Assembly: GCA_038226175.1 (NCBI GenBank)
Contig: JBBRQP010000008.1
Span: 1-64,000 of the forward strand
Reading direction: 5' to 3'
Source of the DNA: JBBRQP01 sp038226175
Lineage (GTDB): Bacteria; Cyanobacteriota; Cyanobacteriia; Gloeobacterales; Anthocerotibacteraceae
DNA: 64,000 nucleotides
Shown here: positions 44,071-52,975 of the stretch, piece by piece
Layout: each line of letters opens with the position of its first letter
Position numbering within the stretch: position 1 is the stretch's first letter
Program-made: the position numbers and the translations under genes
The notes under the pieces: generated by a model
Database searches by the model: none
What the model was told of the DNA's origin: nothing
Seen by the model: only the letters and a program-made list of their open reading frames with translations

Positions 44071-47000
44071 CCGACCACACTCCAAATTTCTTCATTGATA
44101 TCACCCAGGATGGTTTCTAACTTACCATCAAACCGCTTATTCAAATTAGCAAACCCCCCGGTATCCACCTTAAATTGGTCGGAGTCGAGAGCTTCGCGGT
44201 CTACCACAATCTCCTTAATAAACTGGTCACCAATCCGCTTCAACCATTTACGTTGGATTTCCGTCCAGGCATGACGTTTGAGGATGCGTTCCATCGCCGC
44301 TTTAACCCTGTCCTCATAGGGAATCAGGGCATCCCCTAAAGCAGCACGGCGGATAAAACCAATAATCGAAGCGGCAATATCCTCATTTTTAGCATCCTGC
44401 CAAGCCCGTCGCAGATTGGTATCCGAGTACCCCAAGCGGTCTAGCTCTAGCCGTAGCGCTTTAAGTTGGGCACGGGTTAGGTCACGGGGCCGTTGGGTCA
44501 CGACGCTGAGTGCCACTATCTCATTGAGGTTATTGCGCACAAAGGCGGTGAAGGCATCCAGGAAATCTTCTGGCTTCTGCCCTGAGCCATAGCCCCGCGT
44601 TATCGAACGAAGGGAATCGGGGTGGTTGGAGATGGGTAATACCGACCCTCTACCCTGATCAGGGTTCCAATCCAAAATTAGGCCAAGGTTAGGTTTATCG
44701 CTTGCCCATTGCGCCAATTGCTGAGCGGGTTCCGTGCGCAGCCTCACCAAGGTTTCCTCTGGGGTCTCCCCTATTTCCTGCTGGTACAGCTCCCGCGCTT
44801 CGGCATTGAGCTTAGTGAGGCGACGGCGCAGCTTGACCACGATTTGTTCAATAATCGTGTCCTGGTGGTTGACGGCCTCTTGCTTTTGGAGTTCCTCAAA
44901 AAGTTGGGTCAGGGTAATGGATGGGTCAGCTACCACGGGCTTCATTGTGGTCACCGCTTCCAGGGTGCTGTACACGTCTACGGCATCAAAAATACGAAAG
45001 GTTTCTTTGCCAATCTCTGGGCATTGGCGGGTTGCCCGACCCATCATTTGTTCATAGAGAATGCGGCTATTGACCCGACGCAAGAAAACCAGATTGGTAA
45101 TACTAGGAACATCAATCCCTGTCGTTAAAAGGTCTACCGTCACAGCAATTTTAGGCAAGGGGTCATTACGGAAGGCCAAGATTAAGTCCCGCACCCGGTC
45201 GACACTCCCGGTAATTTTTTTAATCGTCGCATCATCTATCTCCCCAAAACGTTCTGCAAACACCTGTTTGAGTTGGTTGACCACAATATCGGCATGACCA
45301 TTATTCACAGCAAAGATCAGGGTTTTACCCGGTTCGGCAGGGTCAATATAATCGGCAAGAGCCTCCGCTACCACCCGGTTAAAAGATTCGGTTATCACCT
45401 TGCGGTTAAATTCTTCTACTTCATAGTTCAGCTCATCTGCCACAGCCACAGAATCTATGGTTCCTGTACCCGTATTGTAGAGTTGGACTTGCTCCCCCGT
45501 TCTAAATCTAATACCCTCCTGGGCTAGAGCCGTCAGGATTTGGATAGGAGGTTCGTGGTCAATGAGATAGCCATCAATCACCGCCTCACGGTAGGAATAG
45601 GTATAGATGGGGTCACCAAAAATAGCAACGGTGTGTAGCGCAGGCGTAGCCGTCAGACCAATCTTGACCGCATCGAAATGTTCTAATACCCGACGGTACT
45701 TAGAAATGTAGTCTTCCTGAGAACGAAACTCAATTTCTGCATCTGATAACTCCCGGTCTAGCAAATACCCGCGATGGCATTCATCCACTACCAGCAAGTC
45801 ATATTGGTCTACTGGGGGTATATCTGCTGGCTCACTGGCATAGAGTACCCGCTTCACCAGCCCTTGGATCGTGCAGATATGGACTTTGGTTTCTGAATCC
45901 GGCTTAACCTCTTTCAATTCTTTGAGCCCGAAAGTATCGGCAAAGGTGCGGATACTCACCACCTTCGTGGTCTTAAATTCTCTTGCTGCCTGTTCCCCTA
46001 GGGCACTACGGTCAACCACAAAACAGATGCGCTTAAACCGCTTGGCACTGAGCAACCGATAGAGCAAAGCAATTGCCAGTTTGGTTTTACCCGTACCTGT
46101 TGCCATCGCCACCAACATCCGCCGTTGGTCTTGCTCCAGAGCGTTTTCAATATTCTCGATTGCCTGACGCTGATAGGGTCGTAGCGGGAAGCCAAATTCC
46201 ATGGTTTGGGTTTTGAGGGCGCGATGGGCATCTTCCCGATCCATTTCTAAGAGGTTGACTAGTCCTTCCGGGGTATACCAATCCATCAGAGCCCGGCGCA
46301 GATTGGTCGGTTTACGGGCATCCCGGAACCAAATTCCACTTTCTGTTTCTAATTGTTTTAGGTAAGGCCGCCCATTAGCACTAAACAAAAAAGGCACCTT
46401 AAATTGTTGACCTTTGCCGTCCTGCCAAGGCTCACCCGCAAAAACAACGCCCGCTTTGGCCTCTATCCCCCGTGCATAGCGTTCTACTTGGTCAATACAG
46501 GCCGAGACATTTTTGTTCTTCTTTTTAGCTTCTACTAGGCCGAGGCAGGTGGTACCCACGAACAGCGCGTAATCAGCAGGGTCACTTACGGTTGGCCATT
46601 CGGCAATGGCAAAGTTACGTCCCCGTACCGGACGGGTGCCTTTGCTATAACGGAGAGTTTCTGTATCAACTTCCCAGCCCCGGTCTCTAAGTTGCTGGTC
46701 AATAATCGCTCGCGTCCCAGCTTCATCCAAACCAAGGGTTTTTCCAAGATCCTGAGCTATTTGAATCTGGCGAGCTTGTTGTTCCTGGGGAACTAAAGTA
46801 GCGGTCTGTTGCAGGGTCTTTAATTCCTGAACTAACACTTGCTTAGCGGCTTCCGCTTCCGAAGCTAATTGCTCCCAAAGGGCTTTTTCCTCGGCTTCTT
46901 TGGCTACCCGTTGATCTGCTGAGAGCAGAACTTCAGCTTGGTGGCGGGCCTCTTCTTTAGCGCGCTCAGTGTCGGTTTGACTGGCAATCAGTTCCCTTTG

Positions 47001-47468
47001 TAACTGAGCTAGATCCTCCCGTAATTGTTCTGATGGATCTGCTGGGGGTGTCGGCGGCACAAAGGAGCCTGTCGAGAATTTCTGGTCTGTACCAAAGCTA
47101 CGTTGGAACCAAATGCCGAGTTGATGGGCAATTTTAAGAGCCGTAAGGGCAGTACCGTGATTGCCTGTATAGTTATGAGCCGCCTCATTACCTCGACTCC
47201 GCAGATGATGGAAATACTCTGAGACCTGTGGGCTTAAAGCTCCTTCCTGTTTTAAGCGCCGTAACAGCTCAGACTGACTCTCTTGGGGGTCTTTTAAAAG
47301 TCCTAAGCTGGCTGCGGTGAGTTGTGCCAAAAATTCACTATATTGCCGGAGTTTGATTAGGGTGGTATTGGGATCTTCCTGAAAATAGCGTTCTGCCAAC
47401 GACCCAAGCCGCACTAATTGGGCATCAAAAGCCTTGAGATGATTAAAGTTTTTGGACTCTGGTAACAC
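44067..47468 (-). CDS. hsdR: type I restriction endonuclease subunit R
   Basis: ATP-driven translocase and nuclease of the system. 1133 residues: a DUF4145-like N-terminal domain (about 1-125, EYFHHLRSRGNEAAHN), a coiled coil (about 150-235), the HsdR nuclease domain with LGLVEAKKKNKN (ExK) and QVERYARG, the helicase with Walker A ATGTGKTKLAIA and VVDECHRGY, motif VDLLTTGIDVPSI and RATRQCP, and a C-terminal assembly domain. All motors and nuclease residues appear intact, so restriction is probably active if HsdS is. First gene of the operon. Confidence 0.95.
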   Translation of the reverse strand: MLPESKNFNHLKAFDAQLVRLGSLAERYFQEDPNTTLIKLRQYSEFLAQLTAASLGLLKDPQESQSELLRRLKQEGALSPQVSEYFHHLRSRGNEAAHNYTGNHGTALTALKIAHQLGIWFQRSFGTDQKFSTGSFVPPTPPADPSEQLREDLAQLQRELIASQTDTERAKEEARHQAEVLLSADQRVAKEAEEKALWEQLASEAEAAKQVLVQELKTLQQTATLVPQEQQARQIQIAQDLGKTLGLDEAGTRAIIDQQLRDRGWEVDTETLRYSKGTRPVRGRNFAIAEWPTVSDPADYALFVGTTCLGLVEAKKKNKNVSACIDQVERYARGIEAKAGVVFAGEPWQDGKGQQFKVPFLFSANGRPYLKQLETESGIWFRDARKPTNLRRALMDWYTPEGLVNLLEMDREDAHRALKTQTMEFGFPLRPYQRQAIENIENALEQDQRRMLVAMATGTGKTKLAIALLYRLLSAKRFKRICFVVDRSALGEQAAREFKTTKVVSIRTFADTFGLKELKEVKPDSETKVHICTIQGLVKRVLYASEPADIPPVDQYDLLVVDECHRGYLLDRELSDAEIEFRSQEDYISKYRRVLEHFDAVKIGLTATPALHTVAIFGDPIYTYSYREAVIDGYLIDHEPPIQILTALAQEGIRFRTGEQVQLYNTGTGTIDSVAVADELNYEVEEFNRKVITESFNRVVAEALADYIDPAEPGKTLIFAVNNGHADIVVNQLKQVFAERFGEIDDATIKKITGSVDRVRDLILAFRNDPLPKIAVTVDLLTTGIDVPSITNLVFLRRVNSRILYEQMMGRATRQCPEIGKETFRIFDAVDVYSTLEAVTTMKPVVADPSITLTQLFEELQKQEAVNHQDTIIEQIVVKLRRRLTKLNAEARELYQQEIGETPEETLVRLRTEPAQQLAQWASDKPNLGLILDWNPDQGRGSVLPISNHPDSLRSITRGYGSGQKPEDFLDAFTAFVRNNLNEIVALSVVTQRPRDLTRAQLKALRLELDRLGYSDTNLRRAWQDAKNEDIAASIIGFIRRAALGDALIPYEDRVKAAMERILKRHAWTEIQRKWLKRIGDQFIKEIVVDREALDSDQFKVDTGGFANLNKRFDGKLETILGDINEEIWSVVG

Positions 47469-47623
47469 AGTCCATTACCTCTTGGGGTAGGCGGTTATTG
47501 AACAAAATATGGCCTAGCTCCCAACTATCTTACTAGTTTTATACTGATGGCAAGCTCATTCACCAAAAGCGGTGAGGAGAATCTTTTACAACCTTGCACA
47601 ATAGCCATAGGAAAACATCACAA

Positions 47624-48805
47624 TTAGCGATCCACTTCACCCATGATGATATCGACCGATCCCAAAATTGCCATCAAGTCAGCGATTTTGCAGCCTTGAA
47701 CCATTTGGGCAAGCGGACCGAGATTGACAAAGCCCGGGGGACGAATTTTGAAACGCCAAGGGCTAGTGGAACCATCACCGATTAGATAAATGCCTAGTTC
47801 ACCCTTTGAAGACTCGATGCGGACATAATGTTCACCCGCTGGGATTTTGAAGTTAGGGGCAGGTTTTTTGCTAATAAACTGATAATCCGCACCATTCCAG
47901 TCACTTTTGGGGCCACCAGCAAGGCGTTGGGCTTCTAGGTTTTCGTAAGGGCCACCAGGGATCTGATCGAGACATTGCAAGATGATTTTGGTCGATTCGC
48001 GCATTTCTTTGAGCCGTACCAGATACCGCGCCAGTACATCACCTTCCGTTGCCCAAGCCACCTCAAAATCCACTTCATCGTAGATAGCGTAGGGCTCGGC
48101 TCGACGCAAATCCCACTTCACGCCTGAGGCTCTTAGCATGGCTCCCGATAAACCCCAATTGATTGCGTCTTCTCGGGAAAGTACGCCTAATCCTTCGACC
48201 CGGCGACGAAAAATTGGATTATTGGTAATCAGGACTTCGTATTCATCAACTTTGGGCAAGAAATAATGACAAAAATCACGACACTTATCTACCCAACCGT
48301 AGGTCAAGTCTGAGGCCACCCCACCGACACGGTGATAGTTGTGCATCATGCGCACCCCAGAACAGGCTTCAAATAAGTCATAGACTAATTCGCGTTCACG
48401 GAAAATATAGAAGAATGGCGTATTAGCCCCCAAATCAGCCATGAAGGGCCCTAACCAGAGCAGGTGCGAACCAATGCGCGCCAACTCCATCATGATCACG
48501 CGGATGTATTGAGCCCGTTTTGGTACTGGGATATCGGCAAGTTGCTCGAAGGCCATACAGACGACGGCTTCCATCAACATCGTGGCAGCATAATCCCAGC
48601 GGGTCGAATAGGGTAAAAACTGAACAACCGTGCGATTTTCGGCGATTTTTTCCATACCGCGATGCAAGTAACCCAAAACGGGTTCACAATCTTCAATATT
48701 TTCACCATTGAGGGTGACAATCAAACGTAATACACCATGCATCGAAGGGTGATGAGGCCCTAGATTTAGTATCATCCGGTCGGCACGGGTTTCAATCATC
48801 GTCAT
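47624..48805 (-). CDS. ndhH: NAD(P)H-quinone oxidoreductase subunit H
   Basis: Quinone-site subunit of cyanobacterial NDH-1. ATG 48805 is chosen (393 residues, MTMIETRADRMILNLGPHHP), matching the family length; two upstream codons with start potential give an 8-residue extension. Blocks: NLGPHHPSMHGVLRL, EPVLGYLHRGMEKIAENR, GSHLLWLGPF, GGVASDLTYGWVDKC, SGAMLRASGVKWDLR and the end GSVDIIMGEVDR. The glutamine/histidine residues that line the quinone pocket are kept. Encoded alone, as is usual in cyanobacteria. Confidence 0.96.
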   Translation of the reverse strand: MTMIETRADRMILNLGPHHPSMHGVLRLIVTLNGENIEDCEPVLGYLHRGMEKIAENRTVVQFLPYSTRWDYAATMLMEAVVCMAFEQLADIPVPKRAQYIRVIMMELARIGSHLLWLGPFMADLGANTPFFYIFRERELVYDLFEACSGVRMMHNYHRVGGVASDLTYGWVDKCRDFCHYFLPKVDEYEVLITNNPIFRRRVEGLGVLSREDAINWGLSGAMLRASGVKWDLRRAEPYAIYDEVDFEVAWATEGDVLARYLVRLKEMRESTKIILQCLDQIPGGPYENLEAQRLAGGPKSDWNGADYQFISKKPAPNFKIPAGEHYVRIESSKGELGIYLIGDGSTSPWRFKIRPPGFVNLGPLAQMVQGCKIADLMAILGSVDIIMGEVDR

Positions 48806-48971
48806 AAGGATAAGCCTCGCCGCTGTCACACTCCATCATAAGTCAGGAGTTCCTAATCTGGGAGGGGTCTTTGTTATCAGAGCAAAGCTGGTTGCCAAAA
48901 CCTGATTGCCACCATCAGCCATACATGCGGCTGAATTAGTAGAAATCAAGGATCAAGAATAAATTGGCACA

Positions 48972-49346
48972 TTAACCCAAACTTCTTGCTGTCAAAAAGC
49001 CCAAGTAAGCAGCACCGATACCACCGCCTACACTACCCAAAACATAGCCTGCTGCGAGCATTAGCTTACCCTGCTCAACTAATCCTAGGGTTTCGATACT
49101 AAACGCACTAAACGTCGTATAAGCACCACAAAATCCTGTGCCTAAAAGTAACCGTAACTCCATACTCAAGGCTAGCTCACCTCGCAAAGAAACAAGCAAA
49201 CCCAGCACAAAAGATCCAGTTAGGTTAATCAGTAATGTCCCTAACGGAAAACCAGAACCAAAACGTTCTAGTGCCCACATACCCAACCCATAGCGCGTAA
49301 GTGCACCCAAGGCTCCCCCCAACATAATTAACAGTAGCGAGGGCAT
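48972..49346 (-). CDS. crcB: fluoride ion channel
   Basis: Fluc-type fluoride exporter, 124 residues with four membrane helices. Signature GGALGALTRYGLG in helix 1, NLTGSFVLGLL in helix 2 and GFCGAYTTFSAFSIE (Phe/Thr/Ser fluoride track) in helix 3. Length fits. It starts three bases after mazG on the same strand, so no room for a fluoride riboswitch of its own; any control would act on the mazG transcript. Confidence 0.93.
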   Translation of the reverse strand: MPSLLLIMLGGALGALTRYGLGMWALERFGSGFPLGTLLINLTGSFVLGLLVSLRGELALSMELRLLLGTGFCGAYTTFSAFSIETLGLVEQGKLMLAAGYVLGSVGGGIGAAYLGFLTARSLG

Positions 49347-49349
49347 CCG

Positions 49350-50129
49350 TTACTCCTGCGTTTTCAATTGTTGTTTGGCGGTTTGCCAAAATTGTTCTAA
49401 TTCAACAATAGAATAGGTTTCTAAAGGACGTTCAGCTAAGGCTTCAACAAGGGCAAACCGATTGAGAAAACGCCGATTAGTTTCGCGCAAAGCTGTCTCG
49501 CTGTCAATTTTTTGCCATCGGGCAACGTTGACTAAGCTAAATAATACATCTCCGAGTTCTTCGCTTTGGCGCAAGGGTGATTCTTGGGCGATAGCTCCCT
49601 CTAATTCAGCAATTTCTTCTTTGACCTTGGCGAGCACACCACTTAGATCAGACCATTCAAATCCCACCTGGGCTACTTTACGAGAGATCTTGTGGGCAGT
49701 ACTCAGGGCAGAAAGATTTTTGGGAAGTTGACGAAGTTTTGCGGTGACCGTTTGGACAGGTTTCTCTTGGGTTTTGAGGTGTTCCCAGTTACTAATTACT
49801 TCGGCACTAGAACTAACGGCTACCGAACCAAAAACATGGGGGTGACGATAGATCATTTTTTCGGTAAGACGTTCACAAATAGCCGCAAAATCAAACTGCT
49901 CTGACTCACTAAAGATTTGGGCTTGCAGGACAATTTGTAATAATAAGTCCCCTAATTCTTCTAAAATCTCGTCTTGATTGCCTGATTCGATAGCTGCCAC
50001 AACTTCGGCGGCTTCTTCGAGAAGATAAGGACACAAACTCTCAGGGGTTTGCTCTTGATCCCAAGGACAGCCTGCACGTAGAGCAGCAATAGTTTTGAGT
50101 AGGCGAGTGAGCGCAGCTTCGGGTGGCAT
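49350..50129 (-). CDS. mazG: nucleoside triphosphate pyrophosphohydrolase MazG
   Basis: Hydrolyses (d)NTPs to monophosphates, cleaning damaged or stress-related nucleotides. 259 residues with two MazG folds. The first has LRAGCPWDQEQTPESLCPYLLEEAAEV followed by ELGDLLLQIVLQA (metal-binding EExxE and ExxD); the second has VKEEIAELEGAI and ELGDVLFSLVNVARW, as in E. coli MazG. No MazEF toxin genes adjoin it. It is immediately followed by crcB. Confidence 0.93.
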   Translation of the reverse strand: MPPEAALTRLLKTIAALRAGCPWDQEQTPESLCPYLLEEAAEVVAAIESGNQDEILEELGDLLLQIVLQAQIFSESEQFDFAAICERLTEKMIYRHPHVFGSVAVSSSAEVISNWEHLKTQEKPVQTVTAKLRQLPKNLSALSTAHKISRKVAQVGFEWSDLSGVLAKVKEEIAELEGAIAQESPLRQSEELGDVLFSLVNVARWQKIDSETALRETNRRFLNRFALVEALAERPLETYSIVELEQFWQTAKQQLKTQE

Positions 50130-50236
50130 AGGGTTATTGTGACACGAACTATCCAGCTATATGCAAGGCCAAAAAAATCCTAGGACAAGGTGTCACCTTT
50201 ACCCCTGGCAATCTGCTGTTACTATGTGTATGGGTT

Positions 50237-50309
50237 GGGCCGTTGGCCGAACGGTTGAGGCAGCGAGCTCATAATTCGCCTTAAGCAGGTTCAACTCCTG
50301 CACGGCCCA
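50237..50309 (+). tRNA. tRNA-Met (CAU)
   Basis: 73 bases. The 7-base acceptor stem GGGCCGT pairs with ACGGCCC, discriminator A. D arm GCC/GGC around 50246-50261, anticodon stem GCGAG/TTCGC with loop CTCATAA (anticodon CAU), T arm GCAGG-TTCAACT-CCTGC. CCA is not encoded. Initiator features (mismatched first pair) are absent, so elongator Met is favoured; a tRNA-Ile2 with modified C34 cannot be excluded. Confidence 0.88.
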
Positions 50310-50342
50310 TTCCCTGTTACTTTAGCGGTAAGGTTGTTGCTG

Positions 50343-51011
50343 ATGGACATCATCAAAGGTTTTTTTGAAAATCTCCAACCCATCCTCCAATCCTTCTTGG
50401 AAACTTATGGTTATAGCGTTGTTGCGCTAGTGATCTTTTTAGAAAATGCTGGTTTGCCTGTACCCGGTGAAACGACGTTAATTTTGGCTAGTGCGCTTTC
50501 GGCCAAAAATGCGGCCTTATCTTTTCCTCTAGTTTTATTGGCGGCTGTAACTGGCGCGATTTTGGGCGATAATATGGGCTATTTTTTGGGTCGTCGGTAC
50601 GGACGAGGACTGATCCTTACTTATGGGAAATTTCTTGGTTTGACAGCGCCTAAATTTGAGAAAGCCGAAAAATCTTTTCTCAAAAATAGTGCCGCGGCAG
50701 TATTTGTGGGTCGCTTTATCTTTTTATTACGGGTACTAGCTGGACCATTAGCTGGGATTACCGAAATGCCTTGGCCTAAATTTTTTCTGTTTAATAGTCT
50801 TGGTGCCATAACTTGGGCTTCTATCATTGGCACTACCGCTTATTTCTTTGGTGAGAAGATGGGAGAGGTTTTTAAAGACTTGGGGATTTGGGCAGCAGTA
50901 ATTTTGATTGGCGCTATTGTTATATTTTCTCTGGGACGCGAATTTTGGGAAGAGCGCAAACTCAAACGTGAACTGGAAGCTGACAAAAAAAATGAGTTGC
51001 CAAAAAAATAA
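50343..51011 (+). CDS. DedA family (SNARE-associated) membrane protein
   Basis: 222 residues from ATG 50343 (TTG 50334 is in frame). About five hydrophobic segments with the DedA motifs: LENAGLPVPGETTLILAS (E and PGE), GAILGDNMGYFLGRRYG, and VFVGRFIFLLRVLAGPLAGITEMP (RF-x4-R-x3-PxxAG). A basic/acidic soluble tail ends the chain. DedA proteins are proposed lipid scramblases/flippases needed for membrane homeostasis. Follows the tRNA by 34 bases. Confidence 0.9.
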   Translation: MDIIKGFFENLQPILQSFLETYGYSVVALVIFLENAGLPVPGETTLILASALSAKNAALSFPLVLLAAVTGAILGDNMGYFLGRRYGRGLILTYGKFLGLTAPKFEKAEKSFLKNSAAAVFVGRFIFLLRVLAGPLAGITEMPWPKFFLFNSLGAITWASIIGTTAYFFGEKMGEVFKDLGIWAAVILIGAIVIFSLGREFWEERKLKRELEADKKNELPKK

Positions 51012-51065
51012 TCTTGCGACTGCAAGTGATGTGTGATACTTTAATCCTGCCCTAATCAAAAGTTA

Positions 51066-51821
51066 ATAACGTACTCAAAAACAGCTTTTTCCCTTTGCCT
51101 AGTAGCAGTTACTTTGTGTCTTGCAGCAGCACCAGCTCAAACCAAAGAAGGTATCTATTTTGGTTTTGGCGCAGGGTCAACTGCTTTGACTAGCCAAAAT
51201 GTTAAAACTTTGGGCACCCCTTTTGTGAGTGTGACTGCTATGCCTAACTGAAATGTCACAACCTATGACAATGGCTTAATTAGCTATACTACTGGCTGTA
51301 GTCTCAATGGCATTCTTGGTTATGCCTTCAAAAGCGGTGTTCGTCTCGAAGGACAACGCACCTATGCCAATAACTCGGTGAGTGGTGCCAACCATGGTGG
51401 TAACTTGACTAAGCTGATTGGCTTACTTAAAGTAGCCTACGATATCCCGACCGGAAGCGCATTTGAGCCCTATGTCAGTCCAGGTATTGGCTTTTCTAAC
51501 TTGCAAGCGCAAAACTTACAAACTTCAATTTTGACATCTACAACCACCACTACGTTTACGCCAATTCCAAGTGCATTTCAAAGTAGCCGTAGTACTCAGA
51601 CGACACCGGACAACTGGGTAGTTAATGACAATGCAACGGTGTTTGCTTATACGGCTGGCGTGGGCCTGGGCTATGTTATTGATCCGGCATTTATCATCAG
51701 GCTCGGCTACGAATTTATTGGTACCTCTAGTGGCTCACTGCGTAACAACTTTGGCACGAAGAGTTCTATTGATGCAACAAACTTGAATTCGTTGCAATTA
51801 GGGGTACAGGTCGCCTTCTAA
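51066..51821 (+). pseudogene. outer-membrane beta-barrel protein, lost start and internal stop
   Basis: The frame that ends at TAA 51819 can be read back through LKVAYDIPTGSAFEPYVSPG, NGILGYAFKSGVRLEG and a signal peptide (FSLCLVAVTLCLAAAPAQ) to ATA at 51066, where an ATG would be expected. A TGA at 51249-51251 interrupts it after residue 61 (PFVSVTAMPN*). The last part, from GTG 51378, could give a 147-residue piece but would lack a signal peptide. The protein resembles opacity/OmpA-like barrels (GVGLGYVIDPAFIIRLGYEF, ending LQLGVQVAF). Two independent lesions suggest a pseudogene. Confidence 0.75.
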
Positions 51822-51859
51822 ATTGTGGTGAGCCTGCTCAAATTTGATACACTTTGCCT

Positions 51860-52888
51860 ATGCAAGAAGCCCTTTATGCTCTGTTAGAAAAACTCGTTCT
51901 TTTACATGCACCGAGTGGCGATGAACGCGAAATCGACCAATTTTTATTGACCTATTTGCACCTATTTAAGCCTTGGCAGGATGAAGCCGGTAATGTGATT
52001 CTGCATCTACCCGGTCAGCAATCAGACCAACCGATTGCCATCACGGCGCACAAAGACGAGATCGGGATGATGGTGCAGCAAGTGGAAGCTGATGGCCGTC
52101 TTAGGCTATGCCGTCTAGGAGGGACTTTTCCCTGGATCTATGGCGAAGGTGTCGTGGATATCCTCGCTCACAAACAGACTATCTCCGGTATTCTTTCCTT
52201 TGGGGCGCGGCATGTCTCTCACCAGTCACCCCAAAAAGCCCAGCAACTTGAAGCCTCCCTCAAATGGGAACATACCTGGGTCGAAACTTTTCTCAGCCTA
52301 GCTCAACTCAGTGAACTAGGCGTACAGCCTGGCACCCGAGTTGTCATCGGCAAACACCGTAAACATCCGTTGCGTATGGGAGACCGGGTAGCAAGTTATG
52401 CGCTAGATAACAAAGCTGCGATAGCGGTACTGCTCCTATTGGTTGAACACTTACCGCTACTTAAGCGTGATACCTATTTTATTTTCTCGTCTCAGGAAGA
52501 AATCGGTGGTTTAGGAGCGTTACACTTTACCCACCGTAGGGCAATCAGCGAATTGATAGCCCTGGAGGTGACCCCGATTGCACCCGAATATCCCCTGGTA
52601 TTTAACGACCAACCCGTACTCCTTAGTGGTGATAGTTATAGTTGTTATGACCTAGGACTCAATCACCGTCTGACCCAAGCTGCTCAGCAGTGCGGGGTTG
52701 GGCTACAGCAAGCGGTCTTAAGCGGATTTGGCTCTGATGCTTCACTCGTCGTCAAAAGTGGTCATGTGGCCCAAACAGCTTGTCTAGGTTTTCCGACGCT
52801 CAATACCCATGGCTACGAAATCACCCATCTCAGTGCCTTATTAAATCTACTTAAAGTGCTGCAAACTTATTTGCAACCCACGGCATAA
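51860..52888 (+). CDS. M42 family metallopeptidase
   Basis: Dinuclear zinc aminopeptidase, 342 residues from ATG 51860 (TTG 51854 is in frame). Metal ligands and base appear in ITAHKDEIGMMV (HxD), ASYALDNKAAIAVLL (Asp-Asn bridging), FIFSSQEEIGGLGA (Glu pair) and the final THGYEITHLSAL (His). LSGDSYSCYD and GFGSDAS also match. Members include FrvX and glutamyl/endoglucanase-like aminopeptidases. Peptide turnover in the cytoplasm is likely; exact specificity unknown. Confidence 0.88.
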   Translation: MQEALYALLEKLVLLHAPSGDEREIDQFLLTYLHLFKPWQDEAGNVILHLPGQQSDQPIAITAHKDEIGMMVQQVEADGRLRLCRLGGTFPWIYGEGVVDILAHKQTISGILSFGARHVSHQSPQKAQQLEASLKWEHTWVETFLSLAQLSELGVQPGTRVVIGKHRKHPLRMGDRVASYALDNKAAIAVLLLLVEHLPLLKRDTYFIFSSQEEIGGLGALHFTHRRAISELIALEVTPIAPEYPLVFNDQPVLLSGDSYSCYDLGLNHRLTQAAQQCGVGLQQAVLSGFGSDASLVVKSGHVAQTACLGFPTLNTHGYEITHLSALLNLLKVLQTYLQPTA

Positions 52889-52975
52889 TGTATTGCAGAT
52901 TACATCGGATCGGTAATCTACCTTGATTCAGGCTCTGAAACTATTTATCATAGAAAGTGAAGCATTGTCTCCATT

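Noticed and set aside
51378..51821. Treating the 147-residue C-terminal frame as a gene of its own
   Set aside because: It lacks a signal peptide and its homology continues upstream through an in-frame TGA, so it is the end of a pseudogene.
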